In this document: in pieces, positions 17,041-26,618 of the stretch
How the letters are laid out: the number at the start of each line of letters is the position of its first letter
Numbering within the stretch: the first letter of the stretch is position 1
NCBI RefSeq assembly: GCF_019972155.1
Contig: NZ_BOVL01000007.1
Coordinates: 259,906-315,849, forward strand
Reading direction: 5' to 3'
Source of the DNA: Bradyrhizobium sp. RD5-C2
Lineage (GTDB): Bacteria > Pseudomonadota > Alphaproteobacteria > Rhizobiales > Xanthobacteraceae
Length of the DNA stretch: 55,944 nt
Notes under the pieces: model-generated
Database searches by the model: none
Told to the model about the DNA's origin: nothing
Seen by the model: only the letters and a program-made list of their open reading frames with translations
Made by a program: the position numbers and the translations under genes

Positions 17041-17115
17041 GACCCAGCGCTTAGCACGCACCCGCGCGCCGAGGCAAAGCCCGGCGGCAAGCAGCGGTCC
17101 ATGCGAAAACGCCGG

Positions 17116-18006
17116 TCAGGCGGCGATCACCCGATCGTCGCCGGAAAGGCATGCGGCAAGTCCCTGCAACGCGCTGGATTGGTGCGTGGCGCGGCGCTGG
17201 ATGAACAGCGTCTCGACATGCGCATGCTGCGGACTGAGCTTGTGGATCTTGATGTCGCGCTGGACGTGGTCGCGCTCGACGACCGCGCGCGGCAGCAAGG
17301 TGACGCCCATGTCGGCGGCGACACAGCCGACCATGCCGTCGAGCGTGCCGAGCTCGAAGCGGGCGGCCGACGGCCAGCCGAACTCGGTGAACACCTGTTC
17401 GAGCCGTTGCCGGTAGGTGCAGCCGGTGCGGAACACGAGCGCGGTCGGGCCCGACTCCGGCGTGCCGGCGCGCAAGGCGGCGAGCGATTTCCAGCACTGC
17501 GCGGTGACGAGCACCAGTTCCTCGGTGAAGGCCGATGTCGCCGACAGTTCGGCGTGCTCGATCGGACCGGCGACGAAGGCGCCGTCGAGCGAGCCGTCGA
17601 GCACGGCGGCGACGAGGTCAGCGGTCGGTGCGGTGCGCAAGGTCAGGCGCACCGCCGGATAGCGGCGATGAAACTCGGCAAGCAGCGTCGGCAGCCGCAC
17701 CGCGGCGGTCGTCTCCATCGAGCCGATCGACAGCGGCCCCTTCGGCTCGCCATCGTCGCGCGCGGCGAGCACGGCTTCGCGCGACAGCGCCGCCATACGC
17801 TGGGCGTACGGCAACAGGCGGCGGCCGGCGCCGGTCAGCGACATGCCGCGGCTGTGACGCTCGAATAGTGCCGTGCCGATCTCGGCTTCCAGCGCCTTGA
17901 TGCGCTGGGTGACGTTGGACTGCACGGTATTCAGCTCGTCGGCGGCCCTCGTGATGCCGCCAAGCCGGGCGACCGTGGAAAAGGTGAGCAGGTCGGTCAA
18001 TTCCAT
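17116..18006 (-). CDS. LysR-family transcriptional regulator
   Basis: About 296 aa. The N-terminal helix-turn-helix (MELTDLLTFSTVARLGGITRAADELNTVQSNVTQRIKALE) is typical of LysR proteins. A periplasmic-binding-protein-like effector domain follows, with LSIGSMETTAAVRLPTLLAEFH and LDGAFVAGP. The start is put at MELTDLL, where LysR proteins usually begin; an ATG six codons upstream is equally open. It is divergent from the nitronate monooxygenase genes, with an inverted repeat between them. The sequence resembles the CynR/PtxR-like group of short LysR regulators; the effector is unknown. Confidence 0.92.
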   Translation of the reverse strand: MELTDLLTFSTVARLGGITRAADELNTVQSNVTQRIKALEAEIGTALFERHSRGMSLTGAGRRLLPYAQRMAALSREAVLAARDDGEPKGPLSIGSMETTAAVRLPTLLAEFHRRYPAVRLTLRTAPTADLVAAVLDGSLDGAFVAGPIEHAELSATSAFTEELVLVTAQCWKSLAALRAGTPESGPTALVFRTGCTYRQRLEQVFTEFGWPSAARFELGTLDGMVGCVAADMGVTLLPRAVVERDHVQRDIKIHKLSPQHAHVETLFIQRRATHQSSALQGLAACLSGDDRVIAA

Positions 18007-18026
18007 CTGGGACCACCGTTTCATTT

Positions 18027-18047
18027 TAGAGATGGTAGCGTTCTCTA
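18027..18047. promoter_or_regulatory. Inverted repeat upstream of LysR gene (candidate LysR box)
   Basis: TAGAGA-N9-TCTCTA, perfect arms, in the gap between the LysR gene and the nitronate monooxygenase operon. It contains T-N11-A, the minimal LysR box. Its position next to the regulator start suits autoregulation combined with divergent activation. Confidence 0.5.
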
Positions 18048-18122
18048 GTATTCATTTTCCGAGAATGTTAGGCCCGCTTAGGCTGCGAGTCCAGAACAGC
18101 AGTCCAGAACAGGGAGCAACGC

Positions 18123-19103
18123 ATGCCGATCGGCACCGAATTGACGGCACGCCTTCGCATCGCGCATCCGATCCTGGCGGCGCCGATGGCGATGATCACG
18201 GGAAGCCGGCTGGTCATGGCGGTGAGCGACGCCGGCGGCCTCGGCATTCTCGGTGGCGGCTACGGAGATCGGGCCTGGCTCGAGGCGGAGACTGCGGTGC
18301 TCAGGCGATATCACCGCCCGTTCGGAATCGGCTTCATCACCTGGAGCCTTGCGAAGCAGCCGGAGCTGATCGAGATCGCACTGGAGGCGCGGCCGCGCGC
18401 GGTGATGCTGTCATTCGGTGATCCCGCACCGTTCGCGCCCAGGATCAAGGCCGCGGGCGCGCTGCTGATCTGCCAGGTGCAGAGCGAGGAGATGGCGCAA
18501 CAAGCGCTGGATTGCGGCGCCGACATCCTGATTGCGCAGGGCACGGAGGCGGGTGGTCACGGTGCGTCGCGCACCACGCTCGACATCGTGCCTGCGATCA
18601 TTGATTTCGCGGCAGGGCGCGTCCCTGTCGTCGCGGCCGGCGGCATCGCTGACGGCCGCGGCCTCGCGGCGATGATGATGCTCGGCGCATCCGGCGTGCT
18701 GATGGGAACGCGGTTCTATGCCAGCGCCGAGGCCGACGCGCCCGAGCCGGCGAAGCAGCGGATCCGCGCGGCGAAGAGCGGCGAGACGGTGCGCGGCGTG
18801 GTGATGGACTGGTCGCGCAAGCTGATGTGGCCGGCGCCGTTCACCGCGCGCTCGCTCTCCAACGATCATCTGCGGCGCTGGTCTGGCCGCGAGATCGAGC
18901 TGATGCAGCGCGCCGACGAGGTTGCGGTCGAATACGCCGCCGCGAGGGCCGCGGCCAATTTCGACGTTGCCGCGGTGTTCGCCGGCGAGTCCGTCGGGCT
19001 GATCCATGATATCGTTCCCGCGGCCGAGATCGTCGGCCGCATCGTCGCCGAGGCCGATCAGACGTTGCAGGGCCGGCGCAATTCTCTTTCCTCTTTGTCC
19101 TGA
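18123..19103 (+). CDS. Nitronate monooxygenase family flavoprotein (copy 1)
   Basis: 326-aa FMN enzyme of the 2-nitropropane dioxygenase/NMO family, TIM-barrel fold. Seen: PILAAPMAMITGSRLVMAVS, GLGILGGGYG, the conserved GTEAGGHG with the catalytic His region, the phosphate-binding VVAAGGIADGRG, and GVLMGTRFYASAEA. These enzymes oxidise alkyl nitronates such as 3-nitropropionate-derived propionate-3-nitronate; many relatives are only NADH:quinone reductases. GGGAG lies 7 nt before the ATG. It is the first gene of an operon with a second NMO and is divergent from a LysR regulator. Confidence 0.9.
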   Translation: MPIGTELTARLRIAHPILAAPMAMITGSRLVMAVSDAGGLGILGGGYGDRAWLEAETAVLRRYHRPFGIGFITWSLAKQPELIEIALEARPRAVMLSFGDPAPFAPRIKAAGALLICQVQSEEMAQQALDCGADILIAQGTEAGGHGASRTTLDIVPAIIDFAAGRVPVVAAGGIADGRGLAAMMMLGASGVLMGTRFYASAEADAPEPAKQRIRAAKSGETVRGVVMDWSRKLMWPAPFTARSLSNDHLRRWSGREIELMQRADEVAVEYAAARAAANFDVAAVFAGESVGLIHDIVPAAEIVGRIVAEADQTLQGRRNSLSSLS

Positions 19104-19120
19104 ACAGCGCGAGACACACC

Positions 19121-20197
19121 ATGTGGCCGGACCGTCGATTGATCGATCGTTTCAAGACCGAATTCCCGATCGTGCTGGCGCCGATGGCCGGCGTGATGGA
19201 TGCGGAGCTCGTGATCGCGGTGGCGCAGGGCGGCGGGCTCGGCTCGCTGCCCTGTGCGATGCTGTCGGCCGAGAAGGCGCGTGAGCAGGTCAACATCATC
19301 CGCCAGCGCGTGTCGGCGCCGGTCAACCTCAACTTCTTCTGCCACAAGGCGGTCGACGCCGATCCGGCGCGCGAGGCGGCATGGCGGCAGCGGCTGGGGC
19401 CGTACTATCGCGAACACGGCCTCGATCCGGATGCGCCGATCAATGCGGCGAACCGCGCGCCGTTCGATGCGGCCTTCTGCGCCGTGGTCGAGGAGCTGAA
19501 GCCCGAAGTCGTCAGCTTCCATTTCGGCCTGCCGGAGCCGAAGCTGTTGCAGCAGGTGAAGGCAGCGGGCGCCATCGTGATGTCGTCGGCGACCACGGTG
19601 AAGGAGGCGATCTGGCTCGAGGAGAACGGTGCCGACGTCGTCATCGCGCAAGGCGCCGACGCCGGTGGCCATCGCGCCATGTTCCTGACCGATGACATCG
19701 CCGAGCAGCCCGGCACGTTCTCGCTGCTGCCGCAGGTGGTCGATGCGGTGAAGGTGCCGGTCGTCGCGGCCGGCGGCATCGCCGACGGACGCGGGATCGC
19801 GGCGGCCTTTGCGCTCGGCGCCTCTGCCGTGCAGATCGGCACGGCGTTCCTGCGCTGTCCGGAATCCAAGGTGTCTGAGCAGGGCCGTGTCGCGCTGGCG
19901 CAGGCCAGCGATGAATCGACCGTCATCACCAATGTGATGACCGGCCGCCCGGCGCGCGGTGTCGCCAACCGCGTGATGCGCGAGGTCGGCCCGATCTCAC
20001 CAGACGCGCCGGCGTTCCCGCATGCGGCGACCGCCCTCGGGCCGCTGAAGGCGGCTGCCGAAAAACAAGGCAAGGTCGATTTCACCAACCTCTGGGCCGG
20101 GCAGGCGGTGCGGATGGGCAAGGAGATGCCGGCCGCCGAGCTGACCCGCGCGCTGGCGGGCGCCGCGCTGGCGCGGATGGGCAAGATGGCGGGCTGA
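19121..20197 (+). CDS. Nitronate monooxygenase family flavoprotein (copy 2)
   Basis: 358-aa FMN enzyme of the same superfamily but a different subgroup from copy 1. Seen: IVLAPMAGVMDAELVIAVAQ, GLGSLPCAM, a longer N-terminal half (PVNLNFFCHKAVDADPA), QGADAGGHRAMF, VVAAGGIADGRGIAAA and SAVQIGTAFLRC. The GGHR motif fits class I nitronate monooxygenases better than copy 1 does. It follows copy 1 by 17 nt. Two diverged family members in one operon suggest related but distinct substrates. Confidence 0.92.
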   Translation: MWPDRRLIDRFKTEFPIVLAPMAGVMDAELVIAVAQGGGLGSLPCAMLSAEKAREQVNIIRQRVSAPVNLNFFCHKAVDADPAREAAWRQRLGPYYREHGLDPDAPINAANRAPFDAAFCAVVEELKPEVVSFHFGLPEPKLLQQVKAAGAIVMSSATTVKEAIWLEENGADVVIAQGADAGGHRAMFLTDDIAEQPGTFSLLPQVVDAVKVPVVAAGGIADGRGIAAAFALGASAVQIGTAFLRCPESKVSEQGRVALAQASDESTVITNVMTGRPARGVANRVMREVGPISPDAPAFPHAATALGPLKAAAEKQGKVDFTNLWAGQAVRMGKEMPAAELTRALAGAALARMGKMAG

Positions 20198-20299
20198 TTT
20201 CACCTCCATCTGCGCAATTTCGGTGTATGCCCCGGACTGCCGCCTCCGATATCCGGCTATCGAGAGACGGCAGTTCAATTGGCGCAGGAGCACCACGGC

Positions 20300-20614
20300 A
20301 TGATCACCTGTTATCTGCGATACGAAGTTCGTCCGGACAAGCTCGCCGAGTTCGAGGCTTATGGTGTGATGTGGCTGGAGCTGGTGCCGCGGTTTGGCGG
20401 CACTCATCACGGCTATTTCCTGCCGTCCGAGGGCGCCAGCGACGTCGCGTTGGCGATTTTCAGCTTTCCGAGCTTTGCGGCCTACGAACAGTACCGCAAG
20501 GATTCAGCGCTCGATCCCGACGTTCAGAAGGCCATCGCCTTCGCGAGGGAAACACGCTGCTTTGTCCGCTATGAGCGGTCGTTCTTTCGGCCGTTGCTGC
20601 CGAAGCAGGCCTAG
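20300..20614 (+). CDS. NIPSNAP-family protein
   Basis: 104-aa single-domain protein with the ferredoxin-like dimeric alpha/beta-barrel pattern of NIPSNAP proteins: MITCYLRYEVRPDKLAEFEAY at the N-terminus, FGGTHHGYFLPSEG, and FPSFAAYEQYRKD. AGGAG lies 9 nt before the chosen ATG. The biochemical role of bacterial NIPSNAPs is unknown. It lies about 100 nt after the nitronate monooxygenases on the same strand and may belong to that transcription unit. Confidence 0.85.
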   Translation: MITCYLRYEVRPDKLAEFEAYGVMWLELVPRFGGTHHGYFLPSEGASDVALAIFSFPSFAAYEQYRKDSALDPDVQKAIAFARETRCFVRYERSFFRPLLPKQA

Positions 20615-20641
20615 CCGACCGCGGCGGGCCGGATCGCACTT

Positions 20642-20818
20642 TCAGGCCTGGCGTGCGGGCTCGCTCTGGTTGATCTCCAGATGCTCGGTCGCGAGCCTGC
20701 GATAATGCGCGGCCATTTCCCTGTAATGCTGCCGGGAGATCGGATCCGCGGCGCGCTCGGCGCGGCGCTCGAACATCTCGGCCTTTTCCTGCAGAGCTTT
20801 TGCCTGGGACTTGGCCAT
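20642..20818 (-). CDS. Small helical protein, 58 aa, unknown function
   Basis: Almost entirely predicted helix and strongly charged: MAKSQAKALQEKAEMFERRA, then ERAADPISRQHYREMAAHYR, then RLATEHLEINQSEPARQA. GAGG lies a few bases upstream of the ATG. It follows another very short gene on the same strand by 12 nt, so the two form a mini-operon. The composition and start signals are those of a real gene. The pattern (charged helix, R/E-rich) resembles small conserved hypotheticals of Rhizobiales, but I cannot name a family. Confidence 0.68.
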   Translation of the reverse strand: MAKSQAKALQEKAEMFERRAERAADPISRQHYREMAAHYRRLATEHLEINQSEPARQA

Positions 20819-20830
20819 CGCTCGCCTCGC

Positions 20831-20938
20831 TCAGACCAGGCAGGCTACGTAGAGGATCGCAATCCCCAGCACCGTGCCGATCGACCAAAGGGCGGGGTCC
20901 CAGCCCTCCGGCCGGGGACGGTTTTCCAGCGTTTGCAT
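20831..20938 (-). CDS. 35-aa membrane peptide
   Basis: Polar N-terminal half (MQTLENRPRPEGWDPALWS) followed by one transmembrane segment (IGTVLGIAILYVACLV) that ends the protein. GGAGTG lies about 5 nt upstream of the ATG. First gene of a reverse-strand pair with the 58-aa helical protein. The function is unknown. The tail-anchored layout and tight spacing argue that the two short products are made together. Confidence 0.62.
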   Translation of the reverse strand: MQTLENRPRPEGWDPALWSIGTVLGIAILYVACLV

Positions 20939-21180
20939 GACGCACTCCGAACTTTTTGATTTGGAGCGAGTAGGCGCCCCGAATGTTTCGGCACCACTTC
21001 GTGGCAGCCGCAAAGTGGTTTCGTCGCAGGCTTTTGCGGCCCGAATGCGCGCCGGAATGGCTCGCCCGGATGCCCGGCAGGGTGCCGAAGCCCCCGGGGC
21101 AGAGGGATTCGCGCGGTTGCGGCGCAAAACCGGCCTCTGCTATACGGCGGGCTGACCTTTCAGCCCCGAGGCCCTATATA

Positions 21181-21468
21181 ATGTCCGTCGACGCCACGAC
21201 CGTCCGCCGCATCGCGCATCTGGCGCGGATCGCGGTCAGCGACGCCGAAGTTCCCCATCTCCAGGGCGAACTTAACGCGATGCTGGCCTTCGTCGAGCAG
21301 CTGTCGGAGGTGAATGTCGACGGCGTCGAGCCGATGACCTCGGTGACGCCGATGGAGATGAAGAAGCGCGCCGACGTGGTCAATGACGGCGAGATCGCCG
21401 ACGACATCGTCCGCAATGCGCCCGATACGACCAACCACTTCTTCCTGGTGCCGAAGGTGGTCGAGTAG
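21181..21468 (+). CDS. gatC: Asp-tRNA(Asn)/Glu-tRNA(Gln) amidotransferase subunit C
   Basis: 95-aa GatC, the small subunit that wraps around GatA and stabilises the GatCAB complex, which converts misacylated Glu-tRNA(Gln) or Asp-tRNA(Asn) to the correct amide form. Seen: [41 protein letters not shown], and the C-terminal [32 protein letters not shown] lies 9 nt before the ATG. Full length. First of the gat genes here; gatA follows after one small gene and gatB about 4 kb on. Confidence 0.96.
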   Translation: MSVDATTVRRIAHLARIAVSDAEVPHLQGELNAMLAFVEQLSEVNVDGVEPMTSVTPMEMKKRADVVNDGEIADDIVRNAPDTTNHFFLVPKVVE

Positions 21469-21491
21469 TTCTCTGTTCTTGGACGGTCCCG

Positions 21492-21734
21492 ATGTGTCTG
21501 CTCTGCGACGATGAAAAGGCCTACAAGGCCTATATGGACTTCCTCGATGCGATGGAGCGCAAGGGGAAGGTCGCCGATCCCAATGCGGCGATGGACGCGG
21601 TGCTCGACCATCTCGAGGCGCTCGATGCCGCCCGCGCCAAGGAAAATGCCCGGAGAAATATGAGCCCCCGGCAGGACGACCCCGCCAACGACAAGACCCT
21701 GTCTCCGTTCTTCTGCAGCCCGATCAATAAATGA
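21492..21734 (+). CDS. Small protein between gatC and gatA, unknown
   Basis: 80 aa, mostly helical, with an N-terminal CxxC ([20 protein letters not shown]) and another Cys near the end (FFCSPINK). Its stop overlaps the gatA start by 4 nt (ATGA), so translation is coupled. The CxxC and coupling suggest a small accessory protein, perhaps metal-binding; no family is recognised. Position inside the gat unit hints at a link to the amidotransferase, but that is inference only. Confidence 0.8.
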   Translation: MCLLCDDEKAYKAYMDFLDAMERKGKVADPNAAMDAVLDHLEALDAARAKENARRNMSPRQDDPANDKTLSPFFCSPINK

Positions 21735-23206
21735 CCGATTTGACATCGCTGACGATCGCCGAGGCCCGCGAGGGCCTGGCGAGCAAGTCTTTCACCGCCC
21801 GCGAACTGACTGACGCGCATCTCGCCGCCATCGAGGCCGCGCGCGTGCTCAATGCCTATGTGCTGGAGACGCCGGACCGCGCCCGCGAAATGGCGAAGGC
21901 GGCCGACGAGAAAATTGCAAAGGGTGAGGGCGGGCCGCTGGCCGGCATCCCGCTCGGCATCAAGGACCTGTTCGCGACCCGCGATATCAGGACCACGGCG
22001 TGCTCGAAGATCCTCGGCAATTTCATTCCGCCCTACGAGTCGACGGTGACCTCGCAGCTCTGGCGCGACGGCGCGGTGCTGCTCGGCAAGCTCAACAATG
22101 ACGAGTTCGCGATGGGCTCGTCGAACGAGACCTCGTGCTTCGGCCCGGTCACCAACCCGTGGCGGCGCGAAGGCTCCAACACCACGCTGGTGCCGGGCGG
22201 CTCGTCCGGCGGCTCGGCCTCGGCCGTGGCGGCACTGCTCTGCATGGGCGCGACCGCGACCGATACCGGCGGCTCGATCCGCCAGCCCGCCGCGTTCACC
22301 GCGACCGTCGGCATCAAGCCGACCTATGGCCGCTGCTCGCGCTGGGGCATCGTCGCCTTCGCATCCTCGCTCGACCAGGCCGGCCCGATCGCGCGCACGA
22401 CGCGCGATGCCGCGATCCTGATGCGCTCGATGGCCGGTCACGATCCCAAGGACACCACGTCGGTCGATATCGCGGTGCCGGATTACGAGGCCGCGATCGG
22501 CAAGTCCGTGAAGGGCATGAAGATCGGCATCCCGAAGGAGTATCGCCTCGACGGCATGCCGGCCGAGATCGAGAAACTCTGGAGCGAGGGCGCGCAGTGG
22601 CTGAAGGCCGCAGGCGCCGAGCTCGTCGAAGTGTCGCTGCCGCACACCAAATACGCGCTGCCGGCCTATTACATCGTGGCGCCGGCGGAGGCCTCGTCGA
22701 ACCTCGCGCGCTATGACGGCGTGCGTTACGGGCTGCGCGAGCCGGCCAAGAACATCATCGAGATGTACGAGAACTCCCGCGCCGACGGCTTTGGCGACGA
22801 GGTGCGCCGCCGCGTGCTGATCGGCACCTATGTGCTCTCGGCCGGCTACTACGATGCCTATTATCTGCGTGCGCAGAAGGTGCGGACGCTGATCAAGAAG
22901 GACTTTGAGGACTGCTTCGCCAAGGGCGTGCATGCGATCCTGACGCCGGCGACGCCGTCGGCGGCGTTCGGCATCGGCGAGAAGGGCGGTGCCGATCCGG
23001 TCGAGATGTATCTCAACGACATCTTCACGGTGACCGTGAACATGGCGGGCCTGCCGGGCATCGCCGTGCCCGCGGGCAAGGACACGCAAGGCCTGCCGCT
23101 CGGGCTGCAACTGATCGGCCGTCCGTTCGACGAGGAGACGCTGTTCTCGCTCGGCGAGGTGATCGAGCAGGCGGCCGGCCGCTTCCCGGCGCCCAAATGG
23201 TGGTGA
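21731..23206 (+). CDS. gatA: Asp-tRNA(Asn)/Glu-tRNA(Gln) amidotransferase subunit A
   Basis: 491-aa amidase-signature subunit that releases ammonia from glutamine for the transamidation. The triad is visible: K78 (GIKDLFA), S158 ([10 protein letters not shown]) and S182 ([12 protein letters not shown]). GatA-specific blocks are present: [51 protein letters not shown] and [19 protein letters not shown]. Length is normal. Translation is coupled to the preceding 80-aa gene; a 93-aa gene begins 3 nt after its stop. It is intact, in contrast to the rearranged gatB downstream. Confidence 0.97.
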   Translation: MTDLTSLTIAEAREGLASKSFTARELTDAHLAAIEAARVLNAYVLETPDRAREMAKAADEKIAKGEGGPLAGIPLGIKDLFATRDIRTTACSKILGNFIPPYESTVTSQLWRDGAVLLGKLNNDEFAMGSSNETSCFGPVTNPWRREGSNTTLVPGGSSGGSASAVAALLCMGATATDTGGSIRQPAAFTATVGIKPTYGRCSRWGIVAFASSLDQAGPIARTTRDAAILMRSMAGHDPKDTTSVDIAVPDYEAAIGKSVKGMKIGIPKEYRLDGMPAEIEKLWSEGAQWLKAAGAELVEVSLPHTKYALPAYYIVAPAEASSNLARYDGVRYGLREPAKNIIEMYENSRADGFGDEVRRRVLIGTYVLSAGYYDAYYLRAQKVRTLIKKDFEDCFAKGVHAILTPATPSAAFGIGEKGGADPVEMYLNDIFTVTVNMAGLPGIAVPAGKDTQGLPLGLQLIGRPFDEETLFSLGEVIEQAAGRFPAPKWW

Positions 23207-23209
23207 GCG

Positions 23210-23491
23210 ATGGCGGATTTCCGCGCCAGTCTCGCTGACGCTGCGCCGGATAGCGCGCTGTCGCCACCGCTCGCCGCATTGTGGTGGGCGAGGAAGGGCG
23301 ATTGGGATCAGGCGCACAAGATCGTGCAGGACGAGAGCGACGCCAATTCGGCCTGGGTGCATGCCTACCTGCATCGTGTCGAGGGCGATCTCGGCAATGC
23401 CGGCTACTGGTATCGCCGGGCCGGCCAGCCGGTCGCAAAGGACACAGTTGAGGCCGAGTGGGAGCGGATCGTCTCCACACTTTTGGTCTGA
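23210..23491 (+). CDS. Conserved-looking hypothetical protein, helical-repeat-like
   Basis: 93 aa with Trp/Ala-rich helices: SPPLAALWWARKGDWDQAHK, then AWVHAYLHRVEGDLGNAGYWYRRAGQ. The alternation of small and aromatic residues is like one and a half TPR/Sel1 units. It starts 3 nt after gatA, so it is certainly in the same transcript. The function is unknown. Similar short proteins next to gatA are a pattern I associate with Bradyrhizobium, but this could not be checked. Confidence 0.8.
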   Translation: MADFRASLADAAPDSALSPPLAALWWARKGDWDQAHKIVQDESDANSAWVHAYLHRVEGDLGNAGYWYRRAGQPVAKDTVEAEWERIVSTLLV

Positions 23492-23496
23492 ACAAC

Positions 23497-23524
23497 CGGT
23501 GCCAAGCGCGGTGTCTTGGCACCG
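23497..23524 (+). terminator. Hairpin after the gatC-gatA unit
   Basis: A 10-bp perfect stem, CGGTGCCAAG with CTTGGCACCG, and an 8-nt loop begin 6 nt after the stop of the 93-aa gene. No T-tract follows, so it may be a Rho-assisted terminator or an mRNA-protecting hairpin. Confidence 0.45.
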
Positions 23525-23620
23525 CGAGCGTTAACCTTGTTTCGGCCGCCATGCCGCCGCCCAGATTGGCCGTGATAGGCTGGTGGAACCGGGCGGGGGC
23601 CAGCGGCAAAGAGAGTATTC

Positions 23621-25018
23621 GTGCGTGGGTCGGGCATAGGGGGATGGCTGTCAGCATTGCTGGTGGCTGCGGTGGCGGTGGGCCTTGCCGGCTGCGCAAC
23701 CGTGTACAATCTCCCGGGCAACGTGCCGCTCGGCGCCGCGGCGGCCGACACCAACGGTGTCAGCGATATTCCGACTTACGAAGATGACCTGCTGCTTGCG
23801 CTGTCGTTCTCAGGCGGCGGCACGCGCGCGGCGGCGTTTTCGTTCGGCGTGCTCGAAGAGCTCGACCGGGTGCGCTCCAGCGCTGCCGGCACCAAGACAT
23901 TGCTCGATCGCGTCGACTTCGTCTCCGGCGTCTCCGGCGGATCGGTCACGGCGGCCTATTTCGGATTGAAGCGGCGCGCGGCACTCGATGACTTTCGCGA
24001 ACGCTTCCTGCTGCGCAACGCCGAGGAGGGACTGAAGACCAGGATCTCGCTCGGCAATATCGGGCGCGCGCTGGGCGGCGGCGTCAACGACAGCCAGTTC
24101 ACCGACTGGCTCGATCAAAACCTGTTCGACGGCGCGCGGTTCGAAGCGTTGCCGGACGACCGCCGGCCGCGGGTCTGGATCAACGCGTCCGACATCTACA
24201 ACCGCACGCCGTTCGTGTTCGGCAAGACGTCGTTCGATGCGCTGTGCAGCGACATCCGCTCCTATCGTGTCGCCGAAGCGGTGGCGGCCTCCGCGGCGGT
24301 GCCGCTGGCCTTCGCGCCGATCGTGCTGCAGACCTATCCCGGCGGCTGCTCCGCGCCGCTGCCGCCCTGGCTGGACCGGGTGCGCAACGATCCGAACGAG
24401 CAGCCGCTGCTGCGCTCCTATGCCGAGGCCCAGGCGCGCTACCGCGACGGCTCGATGCGCTACGTCAAGCTGCTCGATGGCGGCCTGGTTGATAACTACG
24501 GCCTGTCAGGGCTGAGCATCGGCCTGCTCGCCGCGCAACGCCCCTACGAGCCGCTGAGCGAACGGCAGGCGGCCAAGCTCAGGCGCATCCTGTTCCTGGT
24601 GGTCGACGCCGGACGCGGCATCTCCGGCGACTTCGTGCAGACGCTCGAAGGGCCGAGCGGCGTCGAGCTGGTGTCGGCGGCCGCCGACACCGCGATCGAT
24701 GCAAGCGTGCGCTCGAGCTACGCCGCCTTCACGTCGCTCGCCAATGACTGGTCCGGCAAGTTGAAGCGCTGGCGCTGCGGCCTGTCGGCGGCGGATCGCA
24801 CCAGGCTTGGCGTCGGCGCCGGCTGGAAGTGCGGCGACGTCGCGATCTATGTCGAGCGGCTCGGCTTCGACCGGCTCGGACCGGAGCGTGCCGGCATCCT
24901 GAACGCCATCCCGACGCGGCTTTCGCTGCCGGCCGAGCAGGTCGACCAGCTGATCACAGGCGGCGCGGACGCGCTGCGCTCAAGCAAGGCCTATCAGCAG
25001 TTCCGGCGCGGGCTCTGA
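23621..25018 (+). CDS. Patatin-like phospholipase lipoprotein
   Basis: 465 aa, GTG start. A lipoprotein signal ends in VGLAGC (lipidated Cys at residue 25), placing it at the cell envelope. The patatin domain shows the oxyanion motif [15 protein letters not shown] (residues 62-76), the nucleophile S105 in the GVSGG elbow, and the catalytic Asp in [13 protein letters not shown]. Such enzymes hydrolyse phospholipids or lysophospholipids; substrate and physiological role cannot be read. It lies between gatA and gatB but has its own spacing (130 bp upstream, 118 bp downstream), so it is likely a separate transcription unit. Confidence 0.9.
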   Translation: MRGSGIGGWLSALLVAAVAVGLAGCATVYNLPGNVPLGAAAADTNGVSDIPTYEDDLLLALSFSGGGTRAAAFSFGVLEELDRVRSSAAGTKTLLDRVDFVSGVSGGSVTAAYFGLKRRAALDDFRERFLLRNAEEGLKTRISLGNIGRALGGGVNDSQFTDWLDQNLFDGARFEALPDDRRPRVWINASDIYNRTPFVFGKTSFDALCSDIRSYRVAEAVAASAAVPLAFAPIVLQTYPGGCSAPLPPWLDRVRNDPNEQPLLRSYAEAQARYRDGSMRYVKLLDGGLVDNYGLSGLSIGLLAAQRPYEPLSERQAAKLRRILFLVVDAGRGISGDFVQTLEGPSGVELVSAAADTAIDASVRSSYAAFTSLANDWSGKLKRWRCGLSAADRTRLGVGAGWKCGDVAIYVERLGFDRLGPERAGILNAIPTRLSLPAEQVDQLITGGADALRSSKAYQQFRRGL

Positions 25019-25136
25019 TCTCTGCCCCAATGCGCCGGTACGGGTTGCAAGGGGATTGCAAGGCGGCTTGACTGGCGCGATCGGTTGCGCGAAGCCCAAT
25101 CCATCCCAGATATCACATGTCCGGAAACCGAGATCC

Positions 25137-26618
25137 ATGACCGCATCTGCTGCCCCTCACAAACTGATCAAGAGCGCCACCGGCGATTGGGAGGTCGTGA
25201 TCGGCATGGAGGTCCATGCCCAGGTCACCTCGAACGCGAAGCTGTTCTCGGGCGCGTCGACCGCGTTCGGCGGCGAGCCCAACTCCCACGTCTCGCTGGT
25301 CGATGCCGCGATGCCGGGCATGCTGCCCGTGATCAACGAGGAGTGCGTCCGCCAGGCAGTGCGCACCGGTCTCGGGCTGAATGCGCAGGTCAATTTGCGC
25401 TCGGTGTTCGACCGCAAGAACTATTTCTATCCGGACTCGCCGCAGGGCTACCAGATCAGCCAGTACAAGTCGCCGATCGTCGGCGAGGGCGAGGTGGTGC
25501 TCGAGCTCGATGGCGGCCGCAGCGTCACCATCGGGATCGAGCGGCTGCATCTGGAGCAGGACGCCGGCAAGTTGCTGCACGATCAGTCGCCGACGATGTC
25601 CTATGTCGACCTCAACCGCTGCGGCGTCGCGCTGATGGAGATCGTCTCCAAGCCCGACATCCGCGATGCCGAGCAGGCCAAGGCCTACGTCACCAAGCTG
25701 CGCTCGATCCTGCGCTACCTCGGCACCTGCGACGGCGACATGGAGAAGGGCAGCCTGCGCGCCGACGTCAACGTCTCGGTGCGCCGCCACGGCGAGACCA
25801 CGCTCGGCACCCGCTGCGAAATCAAGAACATGAACTCGATCAACTTCATCGGCCAGGCGATCGAGTACGAGGCGCGGCGCCAGATCGAGATCATCGAGGA
25901 CGGCGGCTCGATCGACCAGGAAACCCGGCTGTTCGACCCGAACAAGGGCGAGACGCGCTCGATGCGCTCCAAGGAAGAGGCGCACGACTACCGTTACTTC
26001 CCCGATCCCGACCTGCTGCCGCTCGAATTCAGCCAGGCCTTCGTCGACGAACTCAAGGCGCAGCTGCCGGAACTGCCGGACGAAAAGAAGTCAAAGTATA
26101 TCAACAAGTATGGCCTCACGCCCTACGACGCGTCCGTTTTGGTTGCGCATCCGGACATAGCCACGTTCTTTGAAGTTGTCGCAGAGCACGAGGGAGTTAA
26201 CGCCAAAACAGCAGCAAACTGGGTCATTAACGAGCTGTTCGGTCGGCTCAATAAGGACGGGCTCGATATCAAGGATTCTCGGGTAAAGGACTGGCAGCTT
26301 GGGAGCCTGCTGATGGCCATAGCGACGGATACGATCTCGACGAGCTCAGCGAAGATGGTCTTCGACGTCATGTGGAAGGAGGGCGGCGGCGAACCCGGTG
26401 AGATCATTGAGCGGTTGGGGGTTCGGCAAGTTACGGACCGGAGCCAAGTCCAGGTACAGATCGACGTGCTATGTCTGCAAAATCCTGAGAAGGTTGAGCA
26501 GGCTAAAGCCAAGCCGCAGATGCTTGGATGGTTTGTCGGCCAAGTCATGAAGCGGTTGGGCGGAAAAGCAAATCCGCAGCTAGTAAGCGATATGCTGAAA
26601 GAGAAGTTGGGTATCTAA
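25137..26618 (+). CDS. gatB: GatB with a replaced, divergent 3' third
   Basis: 493-aa GatB, the tRNA-binding and kinase subunit of GatCAB. Residues 1-319 look native: [39 protein letters not shown], and [13 protein letters not shown]. From residue 320 onward (helical and YqeY-like tail domains) the DNA changes to about 54% G+C over 240 nt, with codons such as ATA and TTT rare in the neighbours. The protein stays a credible GatB end: [57 protein letters not shown]. The junction is a 26-bp sequence (codons 311-319) repeated in frame 585 bp downstream, where the old 3' end survives as a pseudogene. The hybrid is full length and presumably functional, since GatB is normally essential. Start: ATG of MTASAAPHK. 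Confidence 0.93.
   Translation: MTASAAPHKLIKSATGDWEVVIGMEVHAQVTSNAKLFSGASTAFGGEPNSHVSLVDAAMPGMLPVINEECVRQAVRTGLGLNAQVNLRSVFDRKNYFYPDSPQGYQISQYKSPIVGEGEVVLELDGGRSVTIGIERLHLEQDAGKLLHDQSPTMSYVDLNRCGVALMEIVSKPDIRDAEQAKAYVTKLRSILRYLGTCDGDMEKGSLRADVNVSVRRHGETTLGTRCEIKNMNSINFIGQAIEYEARRQIEIIEDGGSIDQETRLFDPNKGETRSMRSKEEAHDYRYFPDPDLLPLEFSQAFVDELKAQLPELPDEKKSKYINKYGLTPYDASVLVAHPDIATFFEVVAEHEGVNAKTAANWVINELFGRLNKDGLDIKDSRVKDWQLGSLLMAIATDTISTSSAKMVFDVMWKEGGGEPGEIIERLGVRQVTDRSQVQVQIDVLCLQNPEKVEQAKAKPQMLGWFVGQVMKRLGGKANPQLVSDMLKEKLGI
26067..26092 (+). repeat. Left copy of 26-bp in-frame direct repeat in gatB
   Basis: Codons 311-319 (PELPDEKKS), beginning CCGGAACTGCCGGACGA. It matches the right copy 585 bp downstream at 25 of 26 positions; the difference is A or G in the third base of the Glu codon. 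It marks the point where gatB switches from native to foreign sequence, as an attachment-site core would. Confidence 0.85.

Noticed and set aside
21530..23374. 614-codon reverse open frame opposite gatA
   Set aside because: Shadow of gatA; composition dominated by R, H, A and G and no start signal.
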